A DNA stretch of 64,000 nucleotides from Nipponacmea schrenckii. Its lineage: Eukaryota > Mollusca > Gastropoda > Lottiidae. Shown piece by piece: positions 13,401-26,398 of this stretch; the stretch's first letter is position 1; each line of letters starts with the position of its first letter. The DNA is taken from assembly GCA_030562195.1 (NCBI GenBank), contig CM060203.1:4416208-4480207 (forward strand). The letters are read 5' to 3'. The notes below the pieces were generated by a model. That model saw only the letters and a list, made by a program, of their open reading frames with translations, was not told where the DNA came from and ran no database searches. A program made the translations under genes and the position numbers.

Positions 13401-16400
13401 CCATATTTTGTTTTATTTCAGTGTCAATTCAACTATAGTATGTTCTAACCACGGAGAATGTGTATGCGGTGAATGTGAATGTTATCCTATTAGAGTAAAC
13501 AGTGCCAGGACATATTCTGGACGATTCTGTGAATGTAATGATTATAATTGCTATTATTACGACGGACAGATGTGCGGAGGTGAGTATGTTGTTCTTTTTC
13601 TTGTGATTCAGAACCTTTAAAGCAAATCTGCTTAAACTGCAAATTGTAAGAATTGAAATAAGATTTCAAGTTCGGGTTTTTATTTTCCTATATTACAGGT
13701 ACAAATCGTGGTGTATGTAAATGTGGTAAATGTCAATGTTTACCCGGCTATACAGGAGATGACTGTGGATGTTCATCTAGAAATGACACGTGTATAGCAT
13801 CTAATGGAGTGAGTTTCGGTTATTCTCTAGGAAACTACAATTACATGCAGGAACATGCTTGCTGCTGTAGTCATTGATCAGTACCGCTGATGAACTACTC
13901 CATTAATAATTACAACTCTTTTAATTAACGATATATTTTGTAAACCAAATTTTGCATACAGCCCTTTTATTTTCATACATATTTTAATTGCAGGAAATTT
14001 GTAATGGAAGGGGAACTTGTGATTGTGGTCGATGTACCTGTTTTCAAGAAGGAAATTATCGAGGTCCTACTTGTGAAGACTGCCCGGTAAGTATTTGAAA
14101 TCCCGTATATTGTACAATAAGCAGTTTATCATAGAAAACACCATTTGAGTATACGCATTTACAATGCACTGCTTTTCATATATGAGGTTGATTTTTAAAC
14201 TGTAAGGAATTAACATCATTTGGGTGAATCTGATCAATCGATTGATATAATCGATCTAAGAGCACCGACGAGTAACAAAGTTCCATTACGTAATCGTATA
14301 TCTGAGCAATCAGAAACCGCAACCAATAGATTGATTATAATTGCCCGGCCACCATTAGAAAATCTCTTTTTTAGTTTTTTCTAAATGACAGTACATTAAG
14401 AAACTTGTTAAATTTCAGGAATGTCCCACTAAATGTACAGTACATAGAGACTGTGCTATGTGTAAAGCATTTAAAGATGGCGGGTTTAACAGTACACATT
14501 GTACAGATGCTTGTAAAAATGTACGAGTTGTAGAAAATCTTGTAGGTAAGTCTAGGGAGCAAGACGGGAGGATAAATAGGAGACATAATGGCTGATAGAA
14601 TCTAATCAATTATTACTGGATATAATCGACCAAATCAATTGTCATTAGTAGTTTATATTCTACTTTCTAGCAAAAACTTTACCTGTCTGTCGACCTGTAG
14701 ATATTTCTATACAGGCTTATCTCGTATCGAAGGATCTGCTGACATGCTATACTTTTATTGAACCAAATTTAAAATACAGATGTGATGTCACCCTTTGTTT
14801 TTTGCGTTGGTACTGGCAAGTGGCCAAGAGTCCAATATTAAAGTCAATATTGGACTCTTAATATCAGCCACTTACCCATAACGAATGGGGATTAGTCTGA
14901 CAACTACTCACATTAAATTCACTCATACTTTATTCAGAGAACTAATCCAGGTTTAAAAATGTATAGTGTTCAATGTTACGTCCAATTAAAACTTAAAGTT
15001 TATCTTCAAATCCTTACTTTCAAATGAAAAAGATAATTAATTATTCATTAGGGCGAAATCTGTGAGCATCGATAAAGTTGTATTTCAAATCTTGTCAAAT
15101 AAGCTTACCAATTGATAAATTAGGCTTTTTTTCATTGTTAATTCGTGCATTCATAATTTATTTGGAAGGTCCATCTGTGTTTTATGGATAGTTCTGGTAG
15201 ATGTTAGGCCGATGTAATTAGGCCGATTATGAGTTAATTCGGGAATTATTAGACAAACTGACAAAGTTTTCCCATTAATTAGAACATCTTTACTTTTGAT
15301 TTATATAAGTATTAAAGAATCAAACAATGAAACTTTTTTCGAAACACCAGGTGCTGCCATATTGGTTGGTTCATTGTTATTGACACATAGTCTGAATATG
15401 GATGATTCTTGTACTAAAGGGCTTAAACGTTTTGATTTTGTAAATAAAACTCTAGTGAGTTTATAGTGAGCTGTTTTTTTGTTAATCTGTATTTTAAGTT
15501 GGTTAATGGATCTCAAGTTTGTCAATGCGTCTAATAATGACCGTATAACTCGGACCTTCGGTCCTCGTCAACGGTCATTATTTGACTTATTGACAAACTT
15601 TCGACCATTAACCTATACTTAATGGTCGGCATAATAATTATGGAGAAGGTGAGCGCTTCACATATCAATTTGTAGCAGAGTGGTTCCCCTTTACCCGACT
15701 TTTTTTCTTTGTTTCGACCAATATGAAACTGTATTCTGTGTGTTTTTAGAAAGAGGAAAAGATCCAGCCATTACCCATTGTACATATAGGCAGGAGGATT
15801 CTGGGTGCATCAGAAAGTATACATATGAATACGATGATATTAATGTTATAATCAAAGTTCAAAAAAATGAAGGTATGTTTAACCTTCTTGAAGCCATGAA
15901 TATGTTTGTATAGATGGACATTTTGTTGTAATGGATGTAACGAAGAAATTGGGTCATACCCAAAAGTTGGGGCATGTTTTCCTTCTTTTACCTCTTTTAT
16001 TGAAGACCATTTGTTTTAAAATGCACTGATGAAATAATGTATTTGGAGATATCTAGTATGTTTAAGTCTTTGAGGTACACAATTTCCGTTCTAGTAGCTT
16101 GTCTGTTTGACAATCGCATAGTTTGAAGATAGATTGTTGTGCAATTAAGGAATCGTTGGAAAGCAGAAACAATTTTCACATTCCTTTTTATATGGAAGGG
16201 CTTGGACAAATGTTATCAATAGCTTGCATTTTGATATTTCAGAATGTCCAGAAGAATTCCCAGTATTACCAGTGGCGTTAGGAATTGTTGGTGCCATATT
16301 ATTTGCAGGAATTATAGCCATCCTGATATTCTTGTGTTGGAAACGCCGCCAAGAGGCTAAAGAATTTGCCCAATTTAAGAAGGACCAGGAGCGAGCACGG

Positions 16401-16632
16401 TGGCAATCGGTAAGTTTGCGATTTTTAGATTTCGGATATACCGAAGAAGTTGGTCTGACGGAACATAAATAACATTCACAACGCCATGCATTGTGCATAG
16501 TTATTACAGATGCTAAAGTATGTAATAGAAATTAAAATTCACTTTCTTTTGCAGGATGAAAACCCAATTTACCGCGATCCTACAACGACAACTAAAAATC
16601 CTACTTACAGTGGTGGTAAAAAGAATGAATAG
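7492..16632 (+). CDS. integrin beta subunit, 21 coding exons, complete
   Basis: Cell-surface adhesion receptor beta chain, expected to pair with an alpha chain and bind extracellular ligands. Coding exons: 7492-7546, 7897-7988, 8224-8334, 8757-8838, 9078-9218, 9500-9596, 9837-9930, 10553-10645, 10733-10816, 10945-11025, 11263-11448, 11638-11714, 12239-12437, 12889-13034, 13422-13579, 13699-13808, 13994-14086, 14419-14545, 15750-15872, 16243-16409, 16555-16632. All phases agree and give 797 residues, a normal length. In order: signal peptide (about 1-18), PSI domain ([12 protein letters not shown]), beta-I domain with MIDAS DMSYS (D138, S140, S142) and the PEGG Glu (E242), Cys-rich EGF-type repeats, membrane helix about 724-748, and a tail with NPIY and NPTY. 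The start was chosen because ATG at 7492 gives a compact signal peptide; an in-frame ATG at 7483 is possible. A 5'UTR intron probably ends at 7476. Residues expected at the ADMIDAS site are changed (see findings). The paralogue cannot be assigned. Confidence 0.97.
12829..12855 (+). other. 27-nt exon-like duplicate inside integrin intron
   Basis: Preceded by an acceptor (ttgctagttccag) and followed by a donor (gtcagt), this 27-nt segment encodes EWNSPKNCQ in the phase required after exon 13 (…PGQE). The next real exon at 12889 begins EKNSPKCFN. The two therefore look like alternative versions of the same junction, sharing NSPK. The gap between them is only 33 nt, too short for an ordinary intron, and read-through meets a stop at 12886-12888. 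It is either a vestigial duplicate or a competing splice site. Confidence 0.55.
14817..14872. repeat. short inverted repeat (hairpin)
   Basis: A perfect 14-nt inverted pair, AAGAGTCCAATATT at 14826-14839 and its complement at 14846-14859, extended imperfectly by AAGTGGC and GCCACTT on the outside. It sits in the integrin intron between 14545 and 15750. It looks like a small foldback element or its end; no coding content. Confidence 0.75.
15499..15613. repeat. 115-bp imperfect palindrome, MITE-like
   Basis: Arms run from GGTTAATGG near 15500 to CCATTAACC near 15612, with paired blocks AAGTTTGTCAAT/ATTGACAAACTT and TAATGACCGT/ACGGTCATTA, and a GGACC-TTC-GGTCC tip near 15553. It lies in an integrin intron. 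The nested arms and lack of coding sequence suggest a foldback or miniature inverted-repeat element. Confidence 0.75.
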
Positions 16633-17688
16633 AACTTTTGTTGCCCATGATGGTTATGCAGCCATTTTTTTAAGATCAAATTGAAGGAAGGGACACAACT
16701 GTACAGTTCAGTTTTCGTGTATCAGTACGTCTTTATTATTGAAACGTTTCCGCAAATGTGGAAAGTCTTGACAATGCTTGTAAACAGTGTTATCCGGAAA
16801 AAAGGCATTCGGTTCATTTCGGATGCAGTTGTGCATAGATACTTTGCCGGCAAAATTTGTGTTCAAAATCGTGTTAGCCATTATCACTCAAGGTACCTCA
16901 TTTAAATCTTTATTCTTTCTATAACCAAAACTGTTCTCGACTGGTAACCATGATGCATAATATTTTACATGAATGTCTTGTGTTCAAAAACATTCCAAAT
17001 TCATTAAATGCAACCTAGACCTAGCCCACCCGGAAACGATTCAAAGCAAAACGCAAAAATCTATTCAGATTCTGGTTTTTGTTTGCGCTGGGTGACCTCC
17101 CTTTGTACATTTTAATCATTTGACTTGTTATGTAGGGCCTTTGCTTATACAAGTCGTGTACCCATTTGACGGCATGTTTCAAACGCATAATCTATCTATT
17201 GGTGTGTAATCTAAAGCTATGTTTGTTTCATGTGCACTACTATGCCCAGTATGGTCACCTTATATAATATCTGATCTATTGGAAACTATCTTGTATAATA
17301 CGCAGTGTGTTGAATTTTGAGTTCTTAACCCATCACGTAAAAAAAATCATAGACTTGCAGATTTATCTCAGCAGTTCGATATATATTATGCTGAAATTGG
17401 TTGTGATCATTTCCATTGAAGTTATGAATGGTTAAGCTTGTAATCTTATGATATGCCACTATACTATAATAATATATTTTGTTATCCTTTTTATGGTTGT
17501 GACATCACTGTATATATCATTATTTTCTACTTTGTTTATGTTTTTGTTTATTGGTTACCAATCACTTATTAATTATGCAATTAGAAATCATTATATTATA
17601 TCTTTATATCATTGTAACGTGTCTGTATAACGTATTTTTGAATTTACTTTTTCACAAAGTTTTCGTCTTGTTTCATATTATATAAATG

Positions 17689-17694
17689 AATAAA
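17689..17694 (+). terminator. candidate poly(A) signal for integrin beta
   Basis: AATAAA about 1.06 kb after the integrin stop codon, followed by an ATAATA run. It is the best canonical signal I noticed downstream of the gene; use of an earlier variant signal cannot be excluded. Confidence 0.45.
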
Positions 17695-20239
17695 ATAATA
17701 ATAATAATTTGATTAAAATGATAGCATAATGAACATTATATATAGCCTGAGAAAGTTCATTATTAAATCCTATGTTCAGTTATAACCATCATTGGTTATA
17801 TTTCTTATAAGTTCTCATCCTTCGACACTTTCTCTGCTAATTCTTTTTCACCGGAGGCTTTGGCACTTTGTGAGGGTGTTTTATGGGGTTATCGGGGGTC
17901 GAAGATAAATTTGAGATGTAATTTACTATATTTAATATATTTCATCATTATTTTTGAACATTTTTAAAACTGTATTTTGGTATACACATGATTATACTCT
18001 GTAGCACTTTTTCATGAGCCAGTACATTAAGTGTACACAATCTGTTGTGATAATCTTGAACAATCAGAACTATTTTTGTGTTTTGGATTCAAAATTACAC
18101 ATACCATAACGGGTTTCGTAGAAATTAATTTACATGCAGATAATAAAAAATACTTCTACATGTGATAGAAGGTCAATGTAGTAATAAGTATAACCATTAT
18201 AATCAATCGAATGCTTTGTCGGCCCAAGTTATATTAATGTCCTGTCTGTTTCTATATTAAATGTTATATAGAGTTGCAAATTTGTGTATTTTGAAGTAGT
18301 ACGTCCCATAGTTTTGTATATTTTTCATTTTGTAATATGATATTTTCAAGACGTTTCCTGAAAAGGTTATGTTCAGATAGACGGATATGGTGAAAAATGA
18401 AATTTAAGACTACAATAAAGATATTAGAAACATGACATATTTTATCATTATTATGGTAATAATGTTAAACATCGTTTATAACGTAATGTATCAGCATGAA
18501 ATTACATAACTCATAATGTCATTATATTACATAAATATCGTAATTAAATTCACTTTACAAGAAACCAAGGATACTAAAAAAAAAACAATTTTTGAGCATT
18601 AACATTATAACATTACATACTTTTGTCATTGTCTTTTTATTTATTAAAGACTTCTGTTGACTAACTGTCTGATATGACTTATACGTTAAAGAATGCCGTT
18701 TCTAGGGTAATAGAATTCAAATTAAGATAGGCATAGGGAGAACTATATATTTCTTAATTCATTAATTCAATATGCACCCGTGAACCCACGAAATGTTCTT
18801 AATTATAAATATGCTTCAAACAATGGATTGATATATTCATTACTAGCTGTACCAAAACCTTCTAGGGATTCCTGGATATTCTTTACAAGGAGACGCATTC
18901 ACTCATTGGCTAACCATATTATTGCGCACATCTTGATTTATAAACTTAATGCAGATGTTAATTTTGAAATTAACCAAGGTCAAAATAAGTTGCATTTGGT
19001 TGTTAATAAAATCACTGGAGAAAATAAACTAGTGTCCGAAAGAAACGATACCAATGTTTTTTTTCAATTTTTTTTTTCACAAAGTGAATTTTTTAATATG
19101 AACACCTGCTAATAATGTATTGCACATCCCAAACACCTCATTATTGATCACTTCTGGGAAAAACACAAATTTTGTACAAAACAGCTGACAGACCCATCTT
19201 TAAAGGCTTGTCATATTGATTGTACACATTTTATTGAAATGAATTTCTACACAGATGTTGATAAAGGATTTTTCAAAAGTATTACACCAATCCTAAAGTT
19301 CTGCATTTTTTAGTTTTTCTTTACTGTTTTTGCAAACAAGTGGTATCGTTTCTTTTGGACACTAGCTATTTAGAGTACTATTGGAATGCTTCATAGTTGG
19401 CCTTGGAGGAATTAATATTACCATTTTTGTACTAATGCCCTGTAACTAAAGTCCAAAGTAAATATGATGTCTCATTCATAAATAGAACTCGAAATACCTT
19501 ATTCAAATATATACTACGCAATAAAATCGTCGCAATTTTGTCTGAAATACGGTAACTTTCGACATTTTCTTAAAGCTGTATTCAAAAATTCTTTACTGTT
19601 TCTGTACTGTTGAGTCGCTTTCGGTAATGAATAGCAGATTTCATTGTGTCTTTCCCGTAACCTCCGACATTTCAAAACTATTTGTCAAATTGTAGTAATA
19701 TTGCGACCAGAATTATAGTCTTTGGGAGTAATTTTGACATTCATTTATGCCATAAGTTTATTGACTGTAATCTACAAACTCTTGTAGATCGGAACTCCCA
19801 ACCCCTGTAAATGAATCACTCAAAGCACATGAGCACGTGACAATCTGGATATAGTTCCAGTAAATAGTGGCTGCAATTTATTATTGTGATATTTGAAAGA
19901 GAGCATGCAGAACTTTTAAAGTAGACCGTTTGACTTAATATTATCTCACTGGTAGCAATTGGTAGCCTATCATTTACATTCATTACCATGTTGAGTGCTA
20001 CAGGGAGGATGTCATGGTTTCTGTATACATGTAATTAATAACGTTCTTGGTCACGATGGCTGTCGTAAATGTTAAAATTCAGTAGAACAGTTCTTAGTTT
20101 AATTTTCTATATCAAAAGAATTCGTCAAACAACTTAACGAGGGTCGAGTTTGACATAATTAGGTAAGTCCAGTTGATTGATCTTACTGACAGTGACCTAG
20201 TTAATTCTGTAGCTAGTTGAATTCACTTGTTTATCAACT
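17695..20239. other. intergenic, no gene seen
   Basis: AT-rich. The longest open frame (18780-19112, 110 codons) has no recognisable domain, ends in a poly-T-derived Phe run and has no splice or promoter context. I regard it as chance. Confidence 0.55.
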
Positions 20240-20558
20240 ATGTATTACGCATCATTCCTTTGGCTGGCTGTCATCTCTATGTCACACCATTGTTTGACAT
20301 GCGACAAAGATAATGTGAGAATGACCAAGAAGTTTGTTTTTCTTGGTGTCTCAGTTTCTTGCCTCACCCCATTTGCCTCGAAAGTTCAAGAATTATAAAA
20401 TGAAATGGCGACAGAGAAAACACACTCCACCAGATAAATTAAATTTAAATGTTTCAACGACGGAACTTGACATTTACAGACGTCATATGATGAATATCTT
20501 TGGCGTTTTAAGTCGTTCTCGAGCCATAGAATTGCGTTTTGCATTAATGGGATTGTAA
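20240..20558 (+). other. possible short secreted-protein gene fragment
   Basis: ATG at 20240 opens a frame starting MYYASFLWLAVISMSHH, which resembles a signal peptide, and stops at 20398. A second frame, open to 20558 and rich in basic residues (KMKWRQRKHTPP), starts after an acceptor-like TCTCAG at 20354. Joining a donor-like gtgaga at 20315 to that acceptor keeps phase and would give about 93 residues, but the intron would be only 40 nt. I do not recognise the product. It could be chance, a pseudogene or a small gene. Confidence 0.25.
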
Positions 20559-20752
20559 TGGTTTTCCTTCATTTTGTGCGTCTACTTGGGATACCGATAG
20601 CATCAATTTTAATAATTCAAGTCCGTGATTCTTGTAATTCGACTAAAACTATGCGAAGTATAGTATAGTATAGTAGTATCTCAAAAAGCACATTATTGGT
20701 GGCGTTTGCGATACTTAAGTCATATAAATTATATAAAGCTTTAAAATTATCT

Positions 20753-21008
20753 TTAATGTACCGATAAGAAAACCTGTATCATGGTCAATTGTTTTGTGTT
20801 GGGATACCTCACGATTTTATTCTTTATAAATTCACGAAGTTCTTGTTTGCTCGGATTGGATATTAGCCTCAGGACATACGCTGCCACAAACATGAAAATA
20901 ACAAGACTGACAACTACGATTTTAACCGGGAAATTAAAAATAAGTAAGACTTTCATGATGAGGAATGACACATGTCGTGAGACGATGTGAAGGGCAGTGT
21001 TATTTATA
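20753..21008 (-). other. possible first exon of a type II membrane protein
   Basis: On the minus strand a TATAAATA box (21001-21008) lies 30-45 nt before two in-frame ATGs (20971 and 20956). The frame encodes a hydrophobic stretch (KIVVVSLVIFMFVAAYVL) followed by a charged segment, like a signal-anchor. Donor-like sites (gtatcc, gtttt) occur near its end. No downstream exons were recognised, so this is only a candidate. Confidence 0.25.
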
Positions 21009-21152
21009 GGCCACCGCTTTTTTTAATCATGTATTTTTCTTTTATAAATAAAGCCATTAATGCAGGATGGTGATGGACTTTCTTGTCAAAATATGGACAT
21101 TCTCCTAGTTGTCATATTTGAGTTTTATTAGATGACTTAAGCCATTATGTGA

Positions 21153-22484
21153 TGCGTTAAAGATACGAACCCGACTGATTTAACACTACACGAGATGTAC
21201 AGTTGACCAGTCTTTGTAGGAACCTCCTTGGTCATTTAAGCATCTGGAACCTAGCTTTTTATTACGATTATTTGGAAGCATCTCTCCGTGGAATACGGAT
21301 CTTTTTAACATGTCCTAATTATTTGCAACATGTCCTAAATTATTGGAACATAGACCTCGGATACGAATATATATATAGTCGTTTGAATATAGACCTTTGA
21401 CAAGGGCATGGCCATAGTATGTCCTAAGTTAGTCTGGTCTCGATCTTAATCGTTAAAATTTTAGCATAGTTGCTGAAATGTTATTATAATTTGTAAAACT
21501 TTATCATGGTTGTTGAAATGTTATGATGGTTGTTAAAACGTTATCATGGTTGCTGAAACTCTATCATGGTTGTTATCATGGTTGATGATTCGTTATCATG
21601 GTTGTTGATTCGTTATCATGGTTGCTGAAACTCTATCATGGTTGTTATCATGGTTGTTGATTCTTTATCGTGGTTGTTAAAACGTTATCATGGTTGTTGA
21701 AAAGATAGCATGGTTGTTGAAACGTTAGCACGGTTGTTATCATGGTTGTTGATTCGTTATCGTGGTTATTAAAACGTTAGCATGGTTGTTTAAAAGTTAT
21801 CATGGATGCTGAAAAGCTTTCATTGTTGCGTTAAAGATACGAACCCGACTGATTTAACACTACACGAGATGTACAGTTGACCAGTCTTTGTAGGAACCTC
21901 CTTGGTCATTTAAGCATCTGGAACCTAGCTTTTTATTACGATTATTTGGAAGCATCTCTTCGTGGAATACGGATCTTTTTAACATGTCCTAAATTATTGG
22001 AACATAGACCTCGGATACGAATATATATATAGTCGTTTGAATATAGACCTTTGACAAGGGCATGGCCATAGTATGTCCTAAGTTAGTCTGGTCTCGATCT
22101 TAATCGTTAAAATTTTAGCATAGTTGCTGAAATGTTATTATAATTTGTAAAACTTTATCATGGTTGTTGAAATGTTATGTTGGTTGTTAAAACGTTATCA
22201 TGGTTGCTGAAACTCTATCATGGTTGTTATCATGGTTGATGATTCGTTATCATGGTTGTTGATTCGTTATCATGGTTGCTGAAACTCTATCATGGTTGTT
22301 ATCATGGTTGTTGATTCTTTATCGTGGTTGTTAAAACGTTATCATGGTTGTTGAAAAGATAGCATGGTTGTTGAAACGTTAGCATGGTTGTTATCATGGT
22401 TGTTGATTCGTTATCGTGGTTATTAAAACGTTAGCATGGTTGTTTAAAAGTTATCATGGATGCTGAAAAGCTTTCATTGTTGAT
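21153..22484. repeat. 674-bp tandem duplication containing a 20-bp minisatellite
   Basis: The segment starting TGCGTTAAAGATACGAACC at 21153 is repeated from 21827 almost base for base, to about 22484. The first copy carries an extra run of roughly 20 bp near 21310 (a doubled AACATGTCCTAA phrase). Within each copy, about 20 degenerate units of the type TTATCATGGTTGTTGAAACG form a minisatellite. No coding frame persists. Confidence 0.95.
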
Positions 22485-25286
22485 ATCATGGTTTCCAGGG
22501 ACGTGGAAAAATTAGCATGACTCCATTATTGCAATCGCTGTGGAATAGAAATGAAAAGAAGATTGGGTCATCAGATTGTGGTTCTACTAAAAGGACACAC
22601 ATGCTACACTAATAAAATTTCAGACGCATTACAATATGAACAAGAAAAAAGATTATTCCACATATGCGCTTAAATCCTTGCTTGGGGCCATTATAGAGTA
22701 ACAATTTTAATAAACTACATAATTAAAACTTTAATAATATCTTTTAATGTCACAGAGAGTAGTATTACATACAAAATGAAGAAAACAACGAATCTTTTGT
22801 TGTGTTTAATTACTCCATTTATTACCTATGCTGCAAATATTCATATATGCATTTGTATTAGCATTATATTAAAATAACGTAGCCATATATATACACATGA
22901 ATGCTTGAATTATATGTATCACCAGGGCATAGAGAAGGTGGTTTGTGTATATCTCTGGTCCGGCCATTGAAAATGGTGAGATGATGTTAAAGTCGATCTG
23001 AAGGTCTGTGATGTAGAGTACGTGCATACTATTCAGAATAACAAAAAAAAAAAACCATTTTTTTATTCATTGTTTAAAATATATATATTGAGGTTTGGTA
23101 GATTGAGATGTTCACAAGTGTAATTAACAGACTGATCAAAAGATCGACCGCTCAAGTTATTCGGACCTCCAATCCGATTACATCGGGAGTGCCGGGAATA
23201 ACCGAGGTGTACCGACGGCTATTTATATGCAATGGCGTCTGCCTTGATCTCTAAGTATGGCTAAACACGAAAGCGAATTTGTCGCTCGCGTCTCCTGCGC
23301 TTGCAGAATGTGAGTTGCATACTTAGATTGATTCTGTGCGTAGCAACAGATATATTTCTGCAGACGCTATCCAGTTGAGTATCTTTTTGTTTCTGAGAGC
23401 ATATAAAACAACTTACCGTTTATGAAGGTTTAAAACCATCCTAAATTAACGCCCCTAAACTTGATCAGCCAATCAAACGCAATGGAATTGATTGCGTTGA
23501 TTTTCACAAACAATATGAACCAAAATTCTAAAATTAAATCGTCCAATACGGTCGACAATTCGAAGTTTAAAAAGAGCTTATTAATGAACCGAATTGACGC
23601 ATCTGTCGCCATGACAACACCGTCTTGTAACTACAAGCAAGAATAACGAATATAAATACAGCCATGATATGGACGAGAAAAAGTGTAACCAGTCATGCCG
23701 AGCTCAACAATGGATACTTCTAAAACAATGTAGCTGGCAATGTTGCCACCCTTGAGCCTATAATTAGCTCTTGTCACCATTACAACTAGATTAAAAGGCT
23801 TCAAGATGAATATTTCAATGGTATATCTGACTTTACATCTGATATACAAATATTATGTTAATTAGAAAAGCGTCTTAATTGACGTACATTTATTATGCAT
23901 TTAAAGATTTTCTGTACTTCTTAAAGGGATTTGTGTTTTTATTTTTGTTCAATATAAAAAATTAAATATATATCGTAAATTTTGATTATTAACCAGATAT
24001 GTCATCTTCACATGTAAAGTTATTACGGTAAAAGTCTCTTGTATGACAAGGTGGTATGTAGCTATTGATTTGATAGTACAATAAATGCCATTGATAGTCT
24101 TTAAATTATGAGTCATAATAGTATTTGTTGTATTTGAATCGAGAACTCTGATGGGTTGTATTTGCTAACGTAATATCAAATCAAATCGTTGCCTTCTGTG
24201 AAAGAAAGCAAAGGGTTGTAAACTTAGAGGCACGATTCGTATTAGTTATTAAACACTGTGGAGGCGCAGTAATAAAGTGCTCGGCTCTTGTTTTTTTTTA
24301 ATGTTCCAAACTGGCACTTTACCTGACAAATCGTTGTACGTGATCGAAGTTTTAATGCAACAGTTCGAACCAACAAATTGTAAATTAAGGACGAATATCA
24401 ACACTTTCTGTACACACAATAGAACATAATTGTTTGAGAATGCCATTTCTACTTTGTCTTGCTGTCGGCGACTAATTGATCTCGCATATTAAAAAGGCAC
24501 AGTTCACCTTCAGACAGGGAGAAGTGCCGGCCATGAGAAGAAATACACAAAATTACAGAAGGTATGTAAAGGGAATCTGTATTGTCACCAATTACCATGT
24601 CCAGTTATCTCACAAAGAAAACGGCTTCGGAATAAACTTCGCCCAATATATGTCCTTTTGTATCTAATTTGTCGGGAACTGATCCTCGATTTATCAAAGA
24701 GACAGACACTTCCATGGGCGGGTGAGTAAAGAGGACCCTTAAAAACTTGCGCTATGCAGCTCGAGAGAGGCACTCAACTCTCCCTAGCTGCTAGCGACTG
24801 ATGAAATCTGGAACAATCTGATTAATCGTTGACCAAAGCTATATTGCAATGACAATCACAATACTAAAAAAAAGAATGATTTTGAAACATTCAAAGTTGT
24901 GTACAAGGGAGACAAGATTATGTTGCATAACTCGACCTCACTCAAGAGTATGAAACAAAATGACTCTTTCGGCTGTTGATTTGTTCAGATGGCTTTGTAA
25001 TTTGCAGGACCTAGCTCTCATTTCTGGCAGCTTCATACGATCGCTCTCTGCAAAAAAAAAATAGCCATTAGTTTCAAATTAAGGAGGTGTTTTTTTTGCT
25101 TGACATTAAAAACACAATTCTAAAAAGCGTCATTATCATTTGCATAAAATAATCGTAAATCTGCACAAAATAGGGCAAGACTTAGCTTAATGGGGTATGT
25201 GACTGCCATGTATATCACACCATTATGCCACGATGATGGATTTTAGACGGACTTAATTATTTTTTACGTCTCGTGATTTTTTAAAC
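22485..25286. other. intergenic; one promoter-like patch
   Basis: No gene seen. A patch at about 23140-23440 is richer in GC than its surroundings. On the minus strand it has a TATAAATAG (23219-23227) and a donor-like gtaagt near 23417, but I could not link it to a coding exon. Overlapping short frames at 23430-23650 on both strands have no recognisable features. Confidence 0.4.
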
Positions 25287-25357
25287 TATATAAATAACGT
25301 GTTATTCAACATTTATTCATTTAGTAAGAATATTTTGTTCCACCTTCTTTAATTAAG
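25287..25357 (+). promoter_or_regulatory. MGR1 TATA box and non-coding first exon
   Basis: TATATAAATA at 25287-25296. A transcription start about 30 nt on would give a short non-coding exon ending AATTAAG at 25357, followed by donor gtaaga. The same exon ending, ACTTAAG|gtaaga, is seen in the MGR3 and MGR4 leaders. The leader intron would run to the acceptor at 26391. The box and splice sites are visible; the start is inferred. Confidence 0.55.
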
Positions 25358-26097
25358 GTAAGATATTGTAGTAATATTTCCGTGTTTTCCGGACTTTTAT
25401 GGAAGGAGTAGTTTTATTCAGTTTTACTTCAAATAGTGCTTTGAAAGTGCTTTTGAATAAGCAGTTCCTGCCCCGTACAGTCGTATAGGTTAGGAACATA
25501 TCGTTAGAGATTTGAATTTGATACTTTGAGAATTCTTCAGTATCAGGATTGATATCTTGACACAACAATGTGTTTAAAGTACGTTATAAGAAATCATGTA
25601 AGCAGCTTTTATCATTGTGGTACTTAGCATGTTGTCCTTCAATTGGGCGTCATAGTTTGTTATCGAAACGCCGGTGTTCTCTTTTGCCTTCAAAGACATT
25701 TAAAGAAATATTATTTACGTTTACTTTTATGAATAATTAATTATTCTTCGTTTGAGTCACTGAGATAAAATGTACATACCTGTGTGTATCAGAGCTTCTT
25801 ATGGCATCGTGTATCACGCATTACTAACACTTCTTATTCTATTCCAATTTCACGTCCGACATCTATAGTTCAATAAATGAAAGTAAATATTGTGGGATGA
25901 AGATAAACAAATCAAACATTTTGCAATGATATACCTGTGGCTTATCAGAGTTCAATTTATGTTTTAAACAAATTAAACATTTTGCAATGGTATACCTGTG
26001 ACTTATCACTAAATCATCCGACTCTTATCTCTTCAAGTGCGTTCACATTATCATATACAGTTATAGCTCTAGATTTCAGAATACCTTTCCTTAAATA

Positions 26098-26257
26098 GGT
26101 CTATGAATTACTGCCAATGAGCTCTGCCAGTCGGTTAGGTCTATGGATTACCGACAATGAGCTCTACCAGTCGGTTAGGTCTATGAATTACTGACAATGA
26201 GCTCTGCCAGTCGATTTGGTCTATGGATTACTAACAATGAGCTCTACCAGTCGGTAA
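26098..26257. repeat. 40-bp tandem repeat, 4 copies
   Basis: Four near-identical 40-nt units built around GGTCTATGGATTACTGACAA and TGAGCTCTACCAGTCGGTTA, inside the proposed MGR1 leader intron. No function is evident. Confidence 0.9.
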
Positions 26258-26398
26258 AGAACACATTTCGATCAATGCATCTCTTTTACATACAGAAAAC
26301 CTTGACTGTCGTTCTCTGGAAATTTGCTCGACCCTCATACCTAATTTTTCTCAGAATCGAAATTATCATTAACGTTGTATCTTTTTTCCAGAATAATC

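Noticed and set aside
18780..19112. 110-codon frame
   Set aside because: No motif, ordinary composition, poly-T-derived Phe run, no splice or promoter context.
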